From Acidihalobacter sp. (GTDB taxonomy: Bacteria; Pseudomonadota; Gammaproteobacteria; DSM-5130; Acidihalobacteraceae), in NCBI GenBank assembly GCA_027013225.1, contig JALUXU010000009.1, forward strand, positions 32,910 through 96,909: DNA of 64,000 nt, given 5' to 3'. The notes beneath the pieces are model-generated. The model did no database searches, had not been told where the DNA came from, and saw only the letters and a program-made list of their open reading frames with translations. A program made the position numbers and the translations under genes. Positions 27,852-36,794 of the stretch are shown one piece after another. Position 1 is the first letter of the stretch. Each line of letters opens with the position of its first letter.

Positions 27852-30295
27852 GCCTGCACCTCCAGCAGGGGTTCGAATTCTTCCGCATCTATGCCCTCGG
27901 CGCGCTGCTTCCAGGGATCGATCTGGGCAAAGGTCTGTGAATACTTGAAGCGCTCATACAGCGCGGCGCGCTGGGCGGCGTCCTCGACGATGCAGCGCTT
28001 GACGTAGGACACACCGACGCGCTCCACCCAGGGCGCGGTGCGCTCCAGATAGTGCGCCTGTTCGCGGTAGAGCTGGATGAAGGCGGCGCTGTATTCGAGC
28101 ACCTCGTCCTCGGTGGCGACCTTGCACAGAAAGTCGGTGGCGCGCACCTTGGTGCCTCCGTTGCCGCCGATGTGCAGTTCATAGCCGGAGTCCACGCACA
28201 CCACGCCGACATCCTTGACGTTGGACTCGGCGCAGTTGCGCGGGCAGCCGGAGACGCCGAACTTGAACTTGTGCGGCATCCACGAACCCCAGGTGAGCCG
28301 CTCCAGCTTGATGCCGAGGCCGGTCGAGTCCTGGGTGCCGAAACGGCACCACTCGGAGCCGACGCAGGTCTTGACCGTGCGCAGCGCCTTGCCGTAGGCG
28401 TGGCCGGAAACGAACCCGGCGGCGGCCAGATCGCCCCACATCGCCGGCAGATCCTCCTTTGTGACGCCCAGCAGATCGAGACGCTGGCCGCCGGTGAACT
28501 TGACGGTCGGCACCTGGTATTTTTCCGCCACCTCGGCGATGGCGCGCAACTCGGCGGGATTGGTCACGCCGCCCCAGATGCGCGGTACAACGGAGTAGGT
28601 GCCGTCCTTCTGGATGTTGCCGTGGGCGCGCTCGTTGATGAAGCGCGACTGCTTGTCATCCTCGTATTCGCCCGGCCAGGCGCACAGCAGGTAATAGTTC
28701 AGCGCCGGGCGGCAGGTCGGGCATCCCGTGTCGTTGTTCCAGTTGAGCGCCCGGAACACCGCCGGCATGGTCTTGAGCTTCTGCCCGACGATGGCCGCGC
28801 GCACTTCGTCATGGGTGGCCTCGGTGCAGCCGCACAGCGGCTTGCGCGAGGGCGCGGTGGAATAGTCGCCGCCGACAGTGATGGCGAGGATGTTCTCCAC
28901 CAGGCCGGTGCAGGAGCCGCAGGACGAGCTGGCCTTGGTGTGCAGGCGGACCTCCTCCAGGGTGAACAGCTTCTTGGTGGTGATGGCCTTGACGATCTCG
29001 CCCTTGCACACGCCGTTGCAGCCGCAGATCTCGGCGTCGTCGGGCAGGTTGGCGATGCGCGTTTCCTCGTCGCCATGGCCGGTGTCGCCGATATGGGCCT
29101 GACCGAACAGCAGGTTCTCGCGGATATCGGTGATGTTTGTCTTGTCTCGCATCAGCTGGAAGTACCAGGGGCCATCCAGGGTGTCGCCGTACATCACGGC
29201 GCCGTCGATGCGGTCGTCTTTGAGCACCAGCTTGCGGTAGATGCCGCGCGCGGCGTCCTGGAACACCATTTCCTCGGCGCCCTCGCCGCCGTTGAAGTTG
29301 CCGGCCGAAAACAGATCGATGCCGGTGACCTTGAGCTTGGTCGAGGTCACCGAACCCTGATAGCGGGCGATGCCGTAACGGGCCAGATGATTCGCGCAGA
29401 CCTTGGCCTGCTCGAACAGCGGCGCGACCAGGCCGTACAGCGCGCCGCGGTGCTGCGCGCATTCACCCACGGCGTAGATGCGCGGGTCGTAGGTGAGTAG
29501 AGTGTCATCCACTACGATACCGCGCTCGCAATACAGCCCGGCCGCTAGCGCCAGGGCGATGTTGGGGCGGATGCCGACCGCCATCACCACCAGGTCGGTC
29601 TCGAGTTCGCTGCCGTCGGCAAATCGGACGCCGGTTACATGCTCATCGCCCACAATCTCGCTGGTTTGGGCCGGCATTTTGAATTGCAGACCACGCTCGC
29701 TGAGCGAACGCTGCAGCAGTCCGGCGGCGACGCGATCAAGCTGCCGTTCCATAAGCTGGTCGAGCAGATGCACCACGGTCACGTCCATGCCCTGCTTCAT
29801 CAGGCCGTTGGCCGCTTCCAGACCGAGCAGGCCGCCGCCGATGACCACCGCTTTACTGAACTGCCTTGCGGCATCGAGCATGCGCTGCACGTCGGCGATG
29901 TCGCGAAAGCCCACCACACCGGGCTTGTCGTGTCCCGGCACCGGGATGATGAACGGATTGGAGCCGGTGGCCAGGATCAGCCGATCGTATTCGGCGCTCG
30001 TGCCGTCGGCGGCCTCGACGCGGCGGCGCACGCGGTCGATCTTCGTCACCTGCTTGCCCTTGTGCAGGGTGATGCCGCGCGCGGCGTACCAGGCGTCGTC
30101 GTTGATGAAAATATCCTCGAGCGTCTTCTCCCCGGCCAGTACCGGCGACAGCATGATGCGGTTGTAGTTGCCGTAGGGCTCGGCACCGAACACGGTGATG
30201 TCGTACAGATCGGGGGCGATCTTCAATAATTCCTCGATGGTGCGCATGCCGGCCATGCCGTTGCCGACGAGCACGAGTTTGGGACGGTGTGTCAT
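27848..30295 (-). CDS. nirB: NADH-dependent nitrite reductase large subunit NirB
   Basis: NirB reduces nitrite to ammonium in the cytoplasm. The domain order is complete. A FAD/NAD oxidoreductase (LVLVGNGMAGMRT at the start, VIGGGLLGLEAANGL near 155) is followed by a BFD-like [2Fe-2S] domain (CGCNGVCKGEIV, SSSCGSCTGLV). A sirohaem/[4Fe-4S] sulfite-nitrite reductase domain comes last (WCRFGTQDSTGLG, FGVSGCPRNCAESNVKD). The length of 815 residues is usual. The start codon overlaps the stop of the NasS-like gene (ATGA). Confidence 0.96.
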   Translation of the reverse strand: MTHRPKLVLVGNGMAGMRTIEELLKIAPDLYDITVFGAEPYGNYNRIMLSPVLAGEKTLEDIFINDDAWYAARGITLHKGKQVTKIDRVRRRVEAADGTSAEYDRLILATGSNPFIIPVPGHDKPGVVGFRDIADVQRMLDAARQFSKAVVIGGGLLGLEAANGLMKQGMDVTVVHLLDQLMERQLDRVAAGLLQRSLSERGLQFKMPAQTSEIVGDEHVTGVRFADGSELETDLVVMAVGIRPNIALALAAGLYCERGIVVDDTLLTYDPRIYAVGECAQHRGALYGLVAPLFEQAKVCANHLARYGIARYQGSVTSTKLKVTGIDLFSAGNFNGGEGAEEMVFQDAARGIYRKLVLKDDRIDGAVMYGDTLDGPWYFQLMRDKTNITDIRENLLFGQAHIGDTGHGDEETRIANLPDDAEICGCNGVCKGEIVKAITTKKLFTLEEVRLHTKASSSCGSCTGLVENILAITVGGDYSTAPSRKPLCGCTEATHDEVRAAIVGQKLKTMPAVFRALNWNNDTGCPTCRPALNYYLLCAWPGEYEDDKQSRFINERAHGNIQKDGTYSVVPRIWGGVTNPAELRAIAEVAEKYQVPTVKFTGGQRLDLLGVTKEDLPAMWGDLAAAGFVSGHAYGKALRTVKTCVGSEWCRFGTQDSTGLGIKLERLTWGSWMPHKFKFGVSGCPRNCAESNVKDVGVVCVDSGYELHIGGNGGTKVRATDFLCKVATEDEVLEYSAAFIQLYREQAHYLERTAPWVERVGVSYVKRCIVEDAAQRAALYERFKYSQTFAQIDPWKQRAEGIDAEEFEPLLEVQA

Positions 30296-31683
30296 GGATC
30301 AGACCTCCTGTTGGGAATGCCGCGACCCGCGGAGCCCGGCTCCGGCAGGCTCTTGCGGCAGGGATTGCAGCCGCGCAGGGCCGACACCGGCACCTGCAGA
30401 TGAGTTATGGCAAAACTTTCCAGATAGCCGACCACGTCGGCCGGATCGAAACGCCCGCCGTCAAAGAAGCGGTCCGCGCCCATGGGCAAGGGCGCGGGCG
30501 CGGCCTGCGCCAGCATCCAGCCGCCGGCGTTCAGCCCTTCGGGTTTTTCGTCGATGGTCGGGTACGGCCAGCCCAGTTCGCCGGCCAGCTCACGGTACAG
30601 TTCAGGGCGATAGGCGCGCGCCGCCGCGGCCGGCAGATCCACCGCCTTGTCGAGCTGCCCCCAGCGCAGCATCTGGGTCATGAACCACAGCGCGTGCGAG
30701 CGCCAGGGAAACATCGCCGCATGGCGGTGGAACACGTTGAAATCCGCATGCGCGACTTCGTCCGCACCCGGGTCGTAGACGATCCGGTCGGACAGCGGCG
30801 CGCGCAGCACTTCCGCGTCGATGCCGACATACTCGGGCTGCGCGAGCAGCGCGGCGGCGGCATCGCGGTTGGCCGGCTCATCCAGCCAGGCGCCGGCCTG
30901 CATCAAGGCGCGCAGCAGACGGCGGTGGGTGTCGGGATGGCGCGCGGCCCAGTCCTCGGTCACGCCGAGCACTTTCTCCGGCTTGTTCGCCCAGAGCTGG
31001 TGGCTGGTGATGAGAATGTGGCCGTGCCCCTCGCGCACCGCCACGCTGTTCCACGGTTCGCCGACGCAGAAGCCGTCGATCTCGCCGGCGGCCAGGCGCT
31101 CGACCATGCGCGGCGGCGGGACCACCTCGATGTTCACCTCGCGATCCGGGTCGATGCCGGCTTCGGCCAGCCAGTAACGCAGCTCGTAGTTGTGGCTGGA
31201 CACGGGGTACACCACGGCAAAGGAGAGCGGTTCCAGGCCCCGTTCGCGTCGCTGCGTGACCACGCTGCGCAAGCTGTGTGCGCTGATCGGCCGCCGGGTG
31301 GCATCCATGCCGGCCTCGCGCATCCACGCAAACAGGCGGCGCGACACAGTGATCGCATTGCCGTTCAGGCCCAGACTCAGCGCCGTGGTCAGCGGCCGGC
31401 GCAGGGCGCTGATGCCGAGCTGACTCGCCACCGGCATGCCGGCCAGCATCTGCGCGCCGTCCAGCGCGCCGAGCATGACTTTGTCGCGAATGTTGGCCCA
31501 CGACGGTTCGCGCGATAGCTCGACCTGCAAGCCTTCCTGCGCGAACAGTCCCAGTGCCTGCGCCACCACCAGTGGCGCACAGTCACTCAGCGGTATGAAT
31601 CCCAGTCGCACGTTCCTGTCCTCCCTGCCCGAACGGCGTAGGGCCAGCACATTGCCGTCCCCCTTGGTGCTCTTCCAAACCAT
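30292..31683 (-). CDS. nasS: NasS-like cytoplasmic nitrate/nitrite sensor (NrtA/CmpA fold)
   Basis: This is a 463-residue protein of the NrtA/CmpA substrate-binding fold with no signal peptide: it begins MVWKSTKGDGNVLAL and goes straight into VRLGFIPLSDCAPLVVAQAL. Conserved stretches include [27 protein letters not shown] and GEIDGFCVGEPWNSVAV. Lack of export is the mark of NasS, which binds NasT and releases it when nitrate or nitrite is present. Here it lies between nrtD and nirB, and nasT is at the far end of the locus. An alternative role as a cytoplasmic NrtC-type regulatory module is possible. The start at 31683 avoids overlap with nrtD. Confidence 0.8.
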   Translation of the reverse strand: MVWKSTKGDGNVLALRRSGREDRNVRLGFIPLSDCAPLVVAQALGLFAQEGLQVELSREPSWANIRDKVMLGALDGAQMLAGMPVASQLGISALRRPLTTALSLGLNGNAITVSRRLFAWMREAGMDATRRPISAHSLRSVVTQRRERGLEPLSFAVVYPVSSHNYELRYWLAEAGIDPDREVNIEVVPPPRMVERLAAGEIDGFCVGEPWNSVAVREGHGHILITSHQLWANKPEKVLGVTEDWAARHPDTHRRLLRALMQAGAWLDEPANRDAAAALLAQPEYVGIDAEVLRAPLSDRIVYDPGADEVAHADFNVFHRHAAMFPWRSHALWFMTQMLRWGQLDKAVDLPAAAARAYRPELYRELAGELGWPYPTIDEKPEGLNAGGWMLAQAAPAPLPMGADRFFDGGRFDPADVVGYLESFAITHLQVPVSALRGCNPCRKSLPEPGSAGRGIPNRRSDP

Positions 31684-31781
31684 CGTACTGCCTCCAGTCT
31701 TCGTACTTGTTGTTTGAACACGGTGAGCATGCCTCGTCGTGTCGCTTGAGCCGGCCTGACGCGCAGCATTCAAGCTGCCTC

Positions 31782-32660
31782 TCAGGTTTCGTCCTTGCGC
31801 TGCTTCTCGTACAGGAACTTGAGCACTTCGTGGCGCAAATGGTTGTACTGCGCGTCGTCGGCCATGGTCAGGCGGTCGCGCGGACGCGGCAGGTCGATGT
31901 CGAGCACCTCGCCGACCGTGGCCGCCGGGCCGTTGGTCATCATCACGATCCGATCCGAAAGCAGCACGGCTTCGTCCACGTCGTGGGTGATCATGATCAC
32001 GGTGTTCTTCAGTTCGCGCTGGATTTCCATCAGCGAGTCCTGCAGATGAGCGCGGGTCAGCGCGTCCAGTGCGCCGAAAGGTTCGTCCATCAGCATGACT
32101 GTCGGCTCCATGGCCAGCGCGCGGGCTATGCCGACGCGCTGTTTCATGCCGCCGGAAATCTCGTCCGGGCGCTTGTGCATGGCATGATCCATATGCACCA
32201 GCCTGAGGTTGTGCTCGATCCATTCGCGCATCTCGGCCTTGGATTTTTTGCCCTTGAATACCTGCTTGACCGCCAGCGCCACGTTCTCGTAGGCCGTCAA
32301 CCAGGGCAGCAGCGAGTGGTTCTGGAACACCACCGCGCGTTCCGGACCGGGTTCGGTTACTTCGCGCCCGTCGAGAATCACGCCGCCTTCGGTCGGCTGA
32401 TACAGTCCGGCGACGATGTTGAGGACGGTGGATTTGCCGCAACCGGAGTGCCCGATGAGCGATACGAACTCGCCACGCTGGATGTTCAGGTCGATCTTGT
32501 CGAGCGCTCGGAATGACCCTTTGGGCGTCGGGAAATCAATTGATACCTGACTCATCAAAAGATGCGCCTGTTCCGCCGCGCGGGATGATTCTGCTGGCAT
32601 CTCTTCCTGAGCCACCGTTTCCATCGCAGACTCTTGGTTGAATATCAGCTTGAGATTCAT
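31782..32660 (-). CDS. nrtD: Nitrate ABC transporter ATP-binding subunit NrtD
   Basis: This is the ATPase of the nitrate importer. After an unusual 35-residue N-terminal extension come Walker A (LIGHSGCGKSTVLN), the Q-loop (VFQNHSLLPWLTA), the signature (ISGGMKQRVGIARAL) and Walker B (VMLMDEPFGALDA). The NrtD/SsuB-type H-loop (ITHDVDEAVLL) follows. It overlaps nrtB by 4 bases. The gene body is GC-rich like the genes after it, whereas its first part, near the nrtB junction, is not. Confidence 0.93.
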   Translation of the reverse strand: MNLKLIFNQESAMETVAQEEMPAESSRAAEQAHLLMSQVSIDFPTPKGSFRALDKIDLNIQRGEFVSLIGHSGCGKSTVLNIVAGLYQPTEGGVILDGREVTEPGPERAVVFQNHSLLPWLTAYENVALAVKQVFKGKKSKAEMREWIEHNLRLVHMDHAMHKRPDEISGGMKQRVGIARALAMEPTVMLMDEPFGALDALTRAHLQDSLMEIQRELKNTVIMITHDVDEAVLLSDRIVMMTNGPAATVGEVLDIDLPRPRDRLTMADDAQYNHLRHEVLKFLYEKQRKDET

Positions 32661-33658
32661 CGCAACACCGCCTTTTTGTCCCAGGAAATAAGCCGTTGCA
32701 GCAGCAACATGGTTCGATCCAGGAGATAACCTATGAGGCCTATGACGATCACCGCCACCATGATGCGGCTCAGCGATTGCGAGGAGCCGTTCTGGAATTC
32801 ATCCCACACGAACATGCCAAGACCGGGGTTCTGCGCTAGCATTTCGGCCGCGATGAGCACCATCCAGGAAATGCTCAGGGACAGACGCAAGCCCGCAAAC
32901 ATCATCGGCAGGGAAGAAGGCAGGACGATTTTGCGCACATACGTGAACCATCCAAGGCGCAGCACCTTGGAAACATTGCGCAAATCCTGAGGAATGCTGG
33001 CCACGCCGATGGCAGTATTCACGATCGTAGGCCATAGGGCGCACAGCATGACCGTGATCATTGACACCACATACGCTTTCGGAAACAGCGGATTGACATG
33101 GGTATACACAGCGGCGATCACCAGGGTCACCAACGGTAGCCAGGCCAGCGGCGACACCGGCTTGAACAACTGGATGATGGGATTGGCCATCGCATACATG
33201 CTTGCAGACAGACCGAGGACGATGCCCACCGGAATGGCGATCAAGGAGGCAAGCAAGAATCCTGACAGCACCGTAATCAGGCTGGTCTTGATGCGGTCGA
33301 TGAAGGTTGGAGGTCCGGTGTAAGGGAAAATGCGCGGCTTGTAACTCGGATCCTGCGCCACCCGCTGCGCATTTATTTTTTCCTGGCGCTGATAAAAGCG
33401 GGCACGTTTTGCCTCCGCGTGTTGATATTGCTCATACATGTTGACGATCTGTTGTCCCACCGCCACCGGCCCCGGGAATTTCCCCAGAGCGGTGTTGATG
33501 TGACTGGCCGCCACGGACCAGATCAGCAAAAAGGCGCCGATTCCCAATACGGGCAGTCCCAGACCGCGCATCAGCCGGTTGATCAGCGTAGAAACAGGCG
33601 ACGGCTTGCTCGCGCTGCTGCCCGACGGAGAGGGCCATTTCAGAGAAAGTGTCTTCAT
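32657..33658 (-). CDS. nrtB: Nitrate ABC transporter permease NrtB
   Basis: This is the inner-membrane permease of the NrtABD nitrate importer. The 333-residue protein has a first membrane span at about 36-52 (PVLGIGAFLLIWSVAASHI). The BPD_transp_1 domain with about six spans covers residues 125-320. The EAA-like loop (GVASIPQDLRNVSKVLRLGW) contacts the ATPase. LISWDKK near the C terminus is typical of the CmpB/NrtB group. The gene lies 36 bases downstream of nrtA. Its base composition is closer to the chromosome average than the neighbouring nitrate genes. Confidence 0.94.
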   Translation of the reverse strand: MKTLSLKWPSPSGSSASKPSPVSTLINRLMRGLGLPVLGIGAFLLIWSVAASHINTALGKFPGPVAVGQQIVNMYEQYQHAEAKRARFYQRQEKINAQRVAQDPSYKPRIFPYTGPPTFIDRIKTSLITVLSGFLLASLIAIPVGIVLGLSASMYAMANPIIQLFKPVSPLAWLPLVTLVIAAVYTHVNPLFPKAYVVSMITVMLCALWPTIVNTAIGVASIPQDLRNVSKVLRLGWFTYVRKIVLPSSLPMMFAGLRLSLSISWMVLIAAEMLAQNPGLGMFVWDEFQNGSSQSLSRIMVAVIVIGLIGYLLDRTMLLLQRLISWDKKAVLR

Positions 33659-33694
33659 TGAATCACCTCAAGTAAAAAAGACTTGCAAACGGCT

Positions 33695-35107
33695 TCAGAC
33701 GGTTTCATTGCCTTTGAGGCCAATCTCGAACTGTTCTAGATACGCATTGGGATGATGGCCGTCGTAAGTAATGCCGTCGATGAAGTCGTCTGTGGCTGGT
33801 TTGAAGCCGGTTTCCGTCTTGAAATCCGGGAACTGGGAGGGCTTGAACATGCCGTCGGCAATAAGTGATTCAGCCGCCTTGCGATAGATGTCGGGGCGGT
33901 AGACGCTCTTGGCTACATTAAAATACCAGTTATCCGTTTGCGCCTTGGGAATCTGCCCCCAGCGTCGCATCTGTGTGAGGAACCAGATGGCGTCCGAATA
34001 GAAGGGGTAGGTCGCATTGTCGCGAAAAAATATATTGAAATCTGGCGCTTTTCTGATATCGCCTTTTTCATATTCGAAAGTGCCCGTCATGGACATGGCG
34101 ATGACCTTGGCGTCCGCACCTACGTATTGCGGTTGGGAAAGTATCTTGACTGCCTCTTTTCGATTCTTGCCATTGTCCTCGTCCAGCCAATACCCCGCGC
34201 GAATGAGCGCTCTGACCACGCGAACCGCCGTGTTGGGATATTTATGAACGAATTCGGCGGTCATGCCGAACACCTTTTCCGGGTTGTTCTTCCAGATTTC
34301 GTAATCAGCGATCACCGGAACGCCGATGCCTTGGAAAACCGCCTGTTCGTTCCATGGTTCGCCCACGCAATAGCCATCGATGGTACCCGCCTGCAGGGTG
34401 GACGGCATCTGCGGCGGTGGTGTCACCGACAACAGTACCTGCGCATCGAGTTGACCGGATACATCGCCTTTTAGAGGATTGTAGAAACCGGGATTCAGGT
34501 TACCCGCCGCCAGCCAGTAACGCAGATAGTAGTTATGGGTGGAAACGGGGAAAACCATGCCCATGCGGAAGGCCTTTCCCTGCTTCTTGTATTGCTCGAC
34601 CACGGGCGCCATGGCATCGGCATCGATGGGATGCACCGGTCTGCCGTTTTCGTGCGGCACCAGCGTTTTCATTTGTTTCCAGACTTCATTGGAGACGGTG
34701 ATCGCGTTACCGTTTAAATCCATCGAATAGGGGGTCACGATATGCGCCTTGGTGCCATAACCAATGGTTGCGGCAAGAGGTTGACCGGCCAGCATATGCG
34801 CGCCATCGAGTGATCCGCTCACCACGCCGTCGAGTAATACTTTCCAGTTCGACTGCGCCTTCAAGGTGACGAACAGCCCCTCGTCCTCGAAATAGCCTTT
34901 CTCGTAGGCGATCGCCAAGGGCGCCATGTCGGTGAGTTTTATGAAACCGAAGGTCAATTGCTGTTTTTCCGGATAACCGATTTTTTCGGCGGCAAATGCT
35001 GGGGCGCCGATGCCTGATCCCAGAGCTGCACCCATGGCAGCGGAAAATTGCATGAAGCGGCGGCGATTTGGATTTTGTGGACATTGTTTTTTGTCATGTT
35101 TTGACAT
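33695..35107 (-). CDS. nrtA: Nitrate-binding protein NrtA, Tat-exported
   Basis: This is the periplasmic substrate-binding protein of the nitrate importer (CmpA/NrtA family, 470 residues). The N terminus carries a twin-arginine signal: [15 protein letters not shown], then a hydrophobic stretch ending APAFAAEK. The binding fold shows [50 protein letters not shown] and [18 protein letters not shown]. It is similar in sequence to the NasS-like protein in the same operon, but only this one is exported. A GGAAG ribosome site precedes the ATG at 35107, which follows the regulated leader directly. Confidence 0.95.
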   Translation of the reverse strand: MSKHDKKQCPQNPNRRRFMQFSAAMGAALGSGIGAPAFAAEKIGYPEKQQLTFGFIKLTDMAPLAIAYEKGYFEDEGLFVTLKAQSNWKVLLDGVVSGSLDGAHMLAGQPLAATIGYGTKAHIVTPYSMDLNGNAITVSNEVWKQMKTLVPHENGRPVHPIDADAMAPVVEQYKKQGKAFRMGMVFPVSTHNYYLRYWLAAGNLNPGFYNPLKGDVSGQLDAQVLLSVTPPPQMPSTLQAGTIDGYCVGEPWNEQAVFQGIGVPVIADYEIWKNNPEKVFGMTAEFVHKYPNTAVRVVRALIRAGYWLDEDNGKNRKEAVKILSQPQYVGADAKVIAMSMTGTFEYEKGDIRKAPDFNIFFRDNATYPFYSDAIWFLTQMRRWGQIPKAQTDNWYFNVAKSVYRPDIYRKAAESLIADGMFKPSQFPDFKTETGFKPATDDFIDGITYDGHHPNAYLEQFEIGLKGNETV

Positions 35108-35146
35108 GGTTCATTGCTTCCTTTTGTGAGTTGCTGATTGGCGGGC

Positions 35147-35192
35147 AAAAAAAAAGCCCGCACCGTGGGACGGAATGTCCCCGTATGCGAGC
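35147..35192 (-). terminator. Intrinsic terminator in the nrtA leader
   Basis: On the minus-strand transcript, GCUCGCA pairs with UGCGGGC (one G-U pair) around an inner GGGAC/GUCCC stem, followed by nine U (35155-35147). It lies between the promoter and nrtA, so it would stop transcription by default. Its 5' arm overlaps the 3' arm of the second ANTAR-type hairpin, so the two folds exclude each other. Confidence 0.85.
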
Positions 35193-35236
35193 GCCTTTGC
35201 TCGTTCAATAATCGATAACGAACCGCCGTTGGCTCG
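35188..35236 (-). promoter_or_regulatory. Two-hairpin ANTAR (NasT) antitermination target in the nrtA leader
   Basis: In transcript sense the first hairpin is CGAGCC-AACGGC-GGUUCG (35236-35219), a 6-bp stem with one G-U pair. After 15 bases the second follows: CGAGC-AAAGGC-GCUCG (35203-35188), a perfect 5-bp stem. Both have six-base loops with A at position 1 and G at position 4. This is the signature of RNA bound by ANTAR-domain proteins such as NasR and NasT. The second hairpin occludes the terminator. NasT is encoded about 185 bases upstream. Confidence 0.88.
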
Positions 35237-35260
35237 CTAAATCGTTATGGTCTATATCGT

Positions 35261-35276
35261 TGCATTTTACGTGCCA
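35261..35276 (-). promoter_or_regulatory. Sigma54-type promoter of the nitrate operon
   Basis: In transcript sense the bases TGGCACG-TAAA-ATGCA match the sigma54 consensus TGGCACG-N4-TTGCA at all but one position, and the essential GG and GC are exactly ten bases apart. The predicted start (about 35250) lies 14 bases before the first leader hairpin. GGTGCA half-sites upstream (near 35350 and 35377) could belong to NtrC sites, but no complete palindrome is present. Confidence 0.75.
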
Positions 35277-35420
35277 ATTTTTTAAGTCTATGTTTTTATT
35301 CTTTCAATTGTCATCAGCAAGGGATAACAATGGTGCTGCCGCATTTATTTGCACCAGAAGATGATATGGAATGGCTCGCAATGCACCAAAACAGGGCGCT
35401 TATTCGCCCATTTCAAGCCT

Positions 35421-36014
35421 TCACCTTAGCAATTCAGCGGCTGCAATCAGCATGCGCGCCACCTCGCCGATTTTCTGGTTGCGATCCATCGCCAGCTTGC
35501 GCAGCGCCGCATAGGCGGCCTCTTCGCTGATCCCTTTTTGCCTCATGAGAATGGCTTTGGCCTTGTCGATATCCTTGCGGTCGGCCAGCTTGCCGCGGGT
35601 TTCCTCCAACTCATTGCGCAGCGCCTGGTATTCGCGAAACCGGGCGATGGCCACGTCCATGATCGGCTTGAGGCGCCTGGGATCGAGCCCATCGACCACG
35701 TAGGCGCTCACCCCCGCCCGAACCGCTGCCGTGATGAGATCTTCGTCGCTTTCGCCCGCGAACATCACCACCGGGCGCGGCAGTTTCTGATTGAGCATAC
35801 GCAAGGATTCGAGGGTGTCGCGATCGGGCAGATCCATGTCGATCAGCACGATATCCGGCTGCCGGCGACGCACGGCCTCGAGCACGTCATCGCCTTCGCC
35901 GAGACGCGCGATCACATCGTATCCCTGATCGGCAAGCGCCCGCTCCAAAATCGCGGCACGGCCCGAAGAGCGATCAACCAGTATGACGCGCAATGGCTTC
36001 TCAGGCTGGCTCAT
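35421..36014 (-). CDS. nasT: ANTAR-domain response regulator NasT (transcription antiterminator)
   Basis: NasT binds paired hexaloop hairpins in nitrate operon leaders and prevents termination. The N-terminal receiver-like domain (about 1-125) has LRVILVDRSSGRAAILERAL and IVLIDMDLPDRDTLESL; the phospho-acceptor position is retained as Asp. The C-terminal ANTAR domain (about 140-195) has LADRKDIDKAKAILMRQKG and EEAAYAALRKLAMDRNQKIG. The length of 197 residues is normal for NasT. nasS is normally next to nasT, but here nasS lies 3.7 kb away inside the operon. Confidence 0.92.
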   Translation of the reverse strand: MSQPEKPLRVILVDRSSGRAAILERALADQGYDVIARLGEGDDVLEAVRRRQPDIVLIDMDLPDRDTLESLRMLNQKLPRPVVMFAGESDEDLITAAVRAGVSAYVVDGLDPRRLKPIMDVAIARFREYQALRNELEETRGKLADRKDIDKAKAILMRQKGISEEAAYAALRKLAMDRNQKIGEVARMLIAAAELLR

Positions 36015-36495
36015 CGGGTTACTGGGGCAATAGCCGACACAATCTAGACCTATTACTTGCAGTGTTCAGGACACACACTTACGAGGAATACGAAACAAGG
36101 AGGTTGTCCATTTATCTAGCAAATATCATTCCAGTTCCAGCAACAGACGACCGGCGAGAAGAATAAATTGGCTCAAATAATCGGGGTTGCAAAGATGGCG
36201 GTCTGTAGTGAACGCTTACGGTGGTGGAGTATTTACAGTAGATTCGGACGCGTTTCGGCGAGAGCTTCTTGTGGACATGCATCTAGCCGTTGAGAGTGAA
36301 CAGCGACGCAATCTACTTGGGAATGGCTCAGTGACATCTGCCGGTTTATCTTCCCGAATAGTCAGGCGTTGAATTTGATGAGCATGAATGGAAGAGATCA
36401 GGGAGGCCTCTCTGGCTTCCATATCTTGTGGACTATTATTATCTCAGGGTCTTCGTTTTGTTTTCAGGCCTGGTTTTCGCATCCGGCATGAAAGA
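36015..36495. other. Intergenic region upstream of nasT
   Basis: This 480-base stretch, together with the terminator after it, separates nasT from the DUF2892 gene. It must hold the nasT promoter, but I see no convincing sigma70 or sigma54 match. A plus-strand frame at 36187-36372 (61 codons) has no recognisable features and was not called. An imperfect 16-base dyad around AGGCCT lies near 36400. Confidence 0.4.
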
Positions 36496-36521
36496 GCCCG
36501 CGCGCTTTGGGACACGCGGGC
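36496..36521 (-). terminator. Terminator after the aguAB-crp-DUF2892 genes
   Basis: GCCCGCG and CGCGGGC form a perfect 7-bp GC stem around 12 bases. On the minus strand it is followed by UCUUUC. It lies 76 bases after the stop of the DUF2892 gene, in the right orientation to end that transcript. Confidence 0.6.
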
Positions 36522-36596
36522 CCAATCTCTTCACATTTGGTCCGCATGTTTCTTCTGGGTGGTGAGGCCACCATTGTATTCAACAGGCTGCGGCCC

Positions 36597-36794
36597 TCAG
36601 GACTTGTCCTTGACCTGGCAGGTATTGATTCCGAGTAGTGCGTATAAACCACAGAAACCAGTAATACCGGTCAACAATGGAACCAGCCCCAGCCAAGCCC
36701 AGGGGGTGTGGGGGCCAACGAACGCCAGTGAAATGACGCCTCCACCAATGATGATGCGGATGATGCGGTCTACGATTCCTTCGTTACATGGCAT
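36597..36794 (-). CDS. DUF2892 (YgaP-type) small membrane protein
   Basis: The 65-residue protein has the family pattern: MPCNEGIVDRIIRIIIGGGVI at the start, then two short hydrophobic segments (ISLAFVGPHTPWAWLGLVP and LLTGITGFCGLYALLGI). It ends with the INTC motif common to DUF2892 proteins, which resemble the membrane part of the rhodanese YgaP. A strong GGAGG ribosome site precedes the ATG. It is 102 bases downstream of a Crp/Fnr gene, and the pairing suggests a role in redox or sulfur/anoxic physiology, but none is established. Confidence 0.82.
   Translation of the reverse strand: MPCNEGIVDRIIRIIIGGGVISLAFVGPHTPWAWLGLVPLLTGITGFCGLYALLGINTCQVKDKS

Larger units (their letters stand above)
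21450..32640. other. GC-rich block holding most of the nitrate locus
   Basis: The stretch from the hemD-like gene to the body of nrtD is markedly GC-rich. For example, the row 24541-24600 has 43 of 60 G or C, while the row 34141-34200 inside nrtA has 32 of 60. The GC-rich stretch starts about 180 bases after tRNA-Pro. Long antisense frames over nirB and nasA are a by-product of the high GC. This suggests a different origin from the flanks. No integrase, transposase or repeated att sequence was seen at either edge. Confidence 0.55.

Noticed and set aside
28052..29500. 482-codon plus-strand frame opposite nirB
   Set aside because: It is antisense to well-supported NirB, has no recognisable domain, and is expected in GC-rich coding DNA where the opposite strand lacks stops.
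31684..31781. Hairpin with a six-base loop (GCAGC-TTGAAT-GCTGC) before the NasS-like gene
   Set aside because: The loop starts with T and lacks G at position 4, there is no paired second hairpin and no terminator, so it is not an ANTAR target.
30292..32442. 716-codon reading of the NasS-like gene with a long N-terminal extension
   Set aside because: The extension overlaps nrtD in another frame and is arginine-rich without any domain. The ATG at 31683 begins the conserved fold.
35341..35385. NtrC binding sites upstream of the sigma54 promoter
   Set aside because: GGTGCA half-sites occur but no TGCACC-N5-GGTGCA palindrome is complete; only mentioned with the promoter.
36187..36372. 61-codon plus-strand frame upstream of nasT
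   Set aside because: No ribosome site, no recognisable pattern, isolated from other genes.
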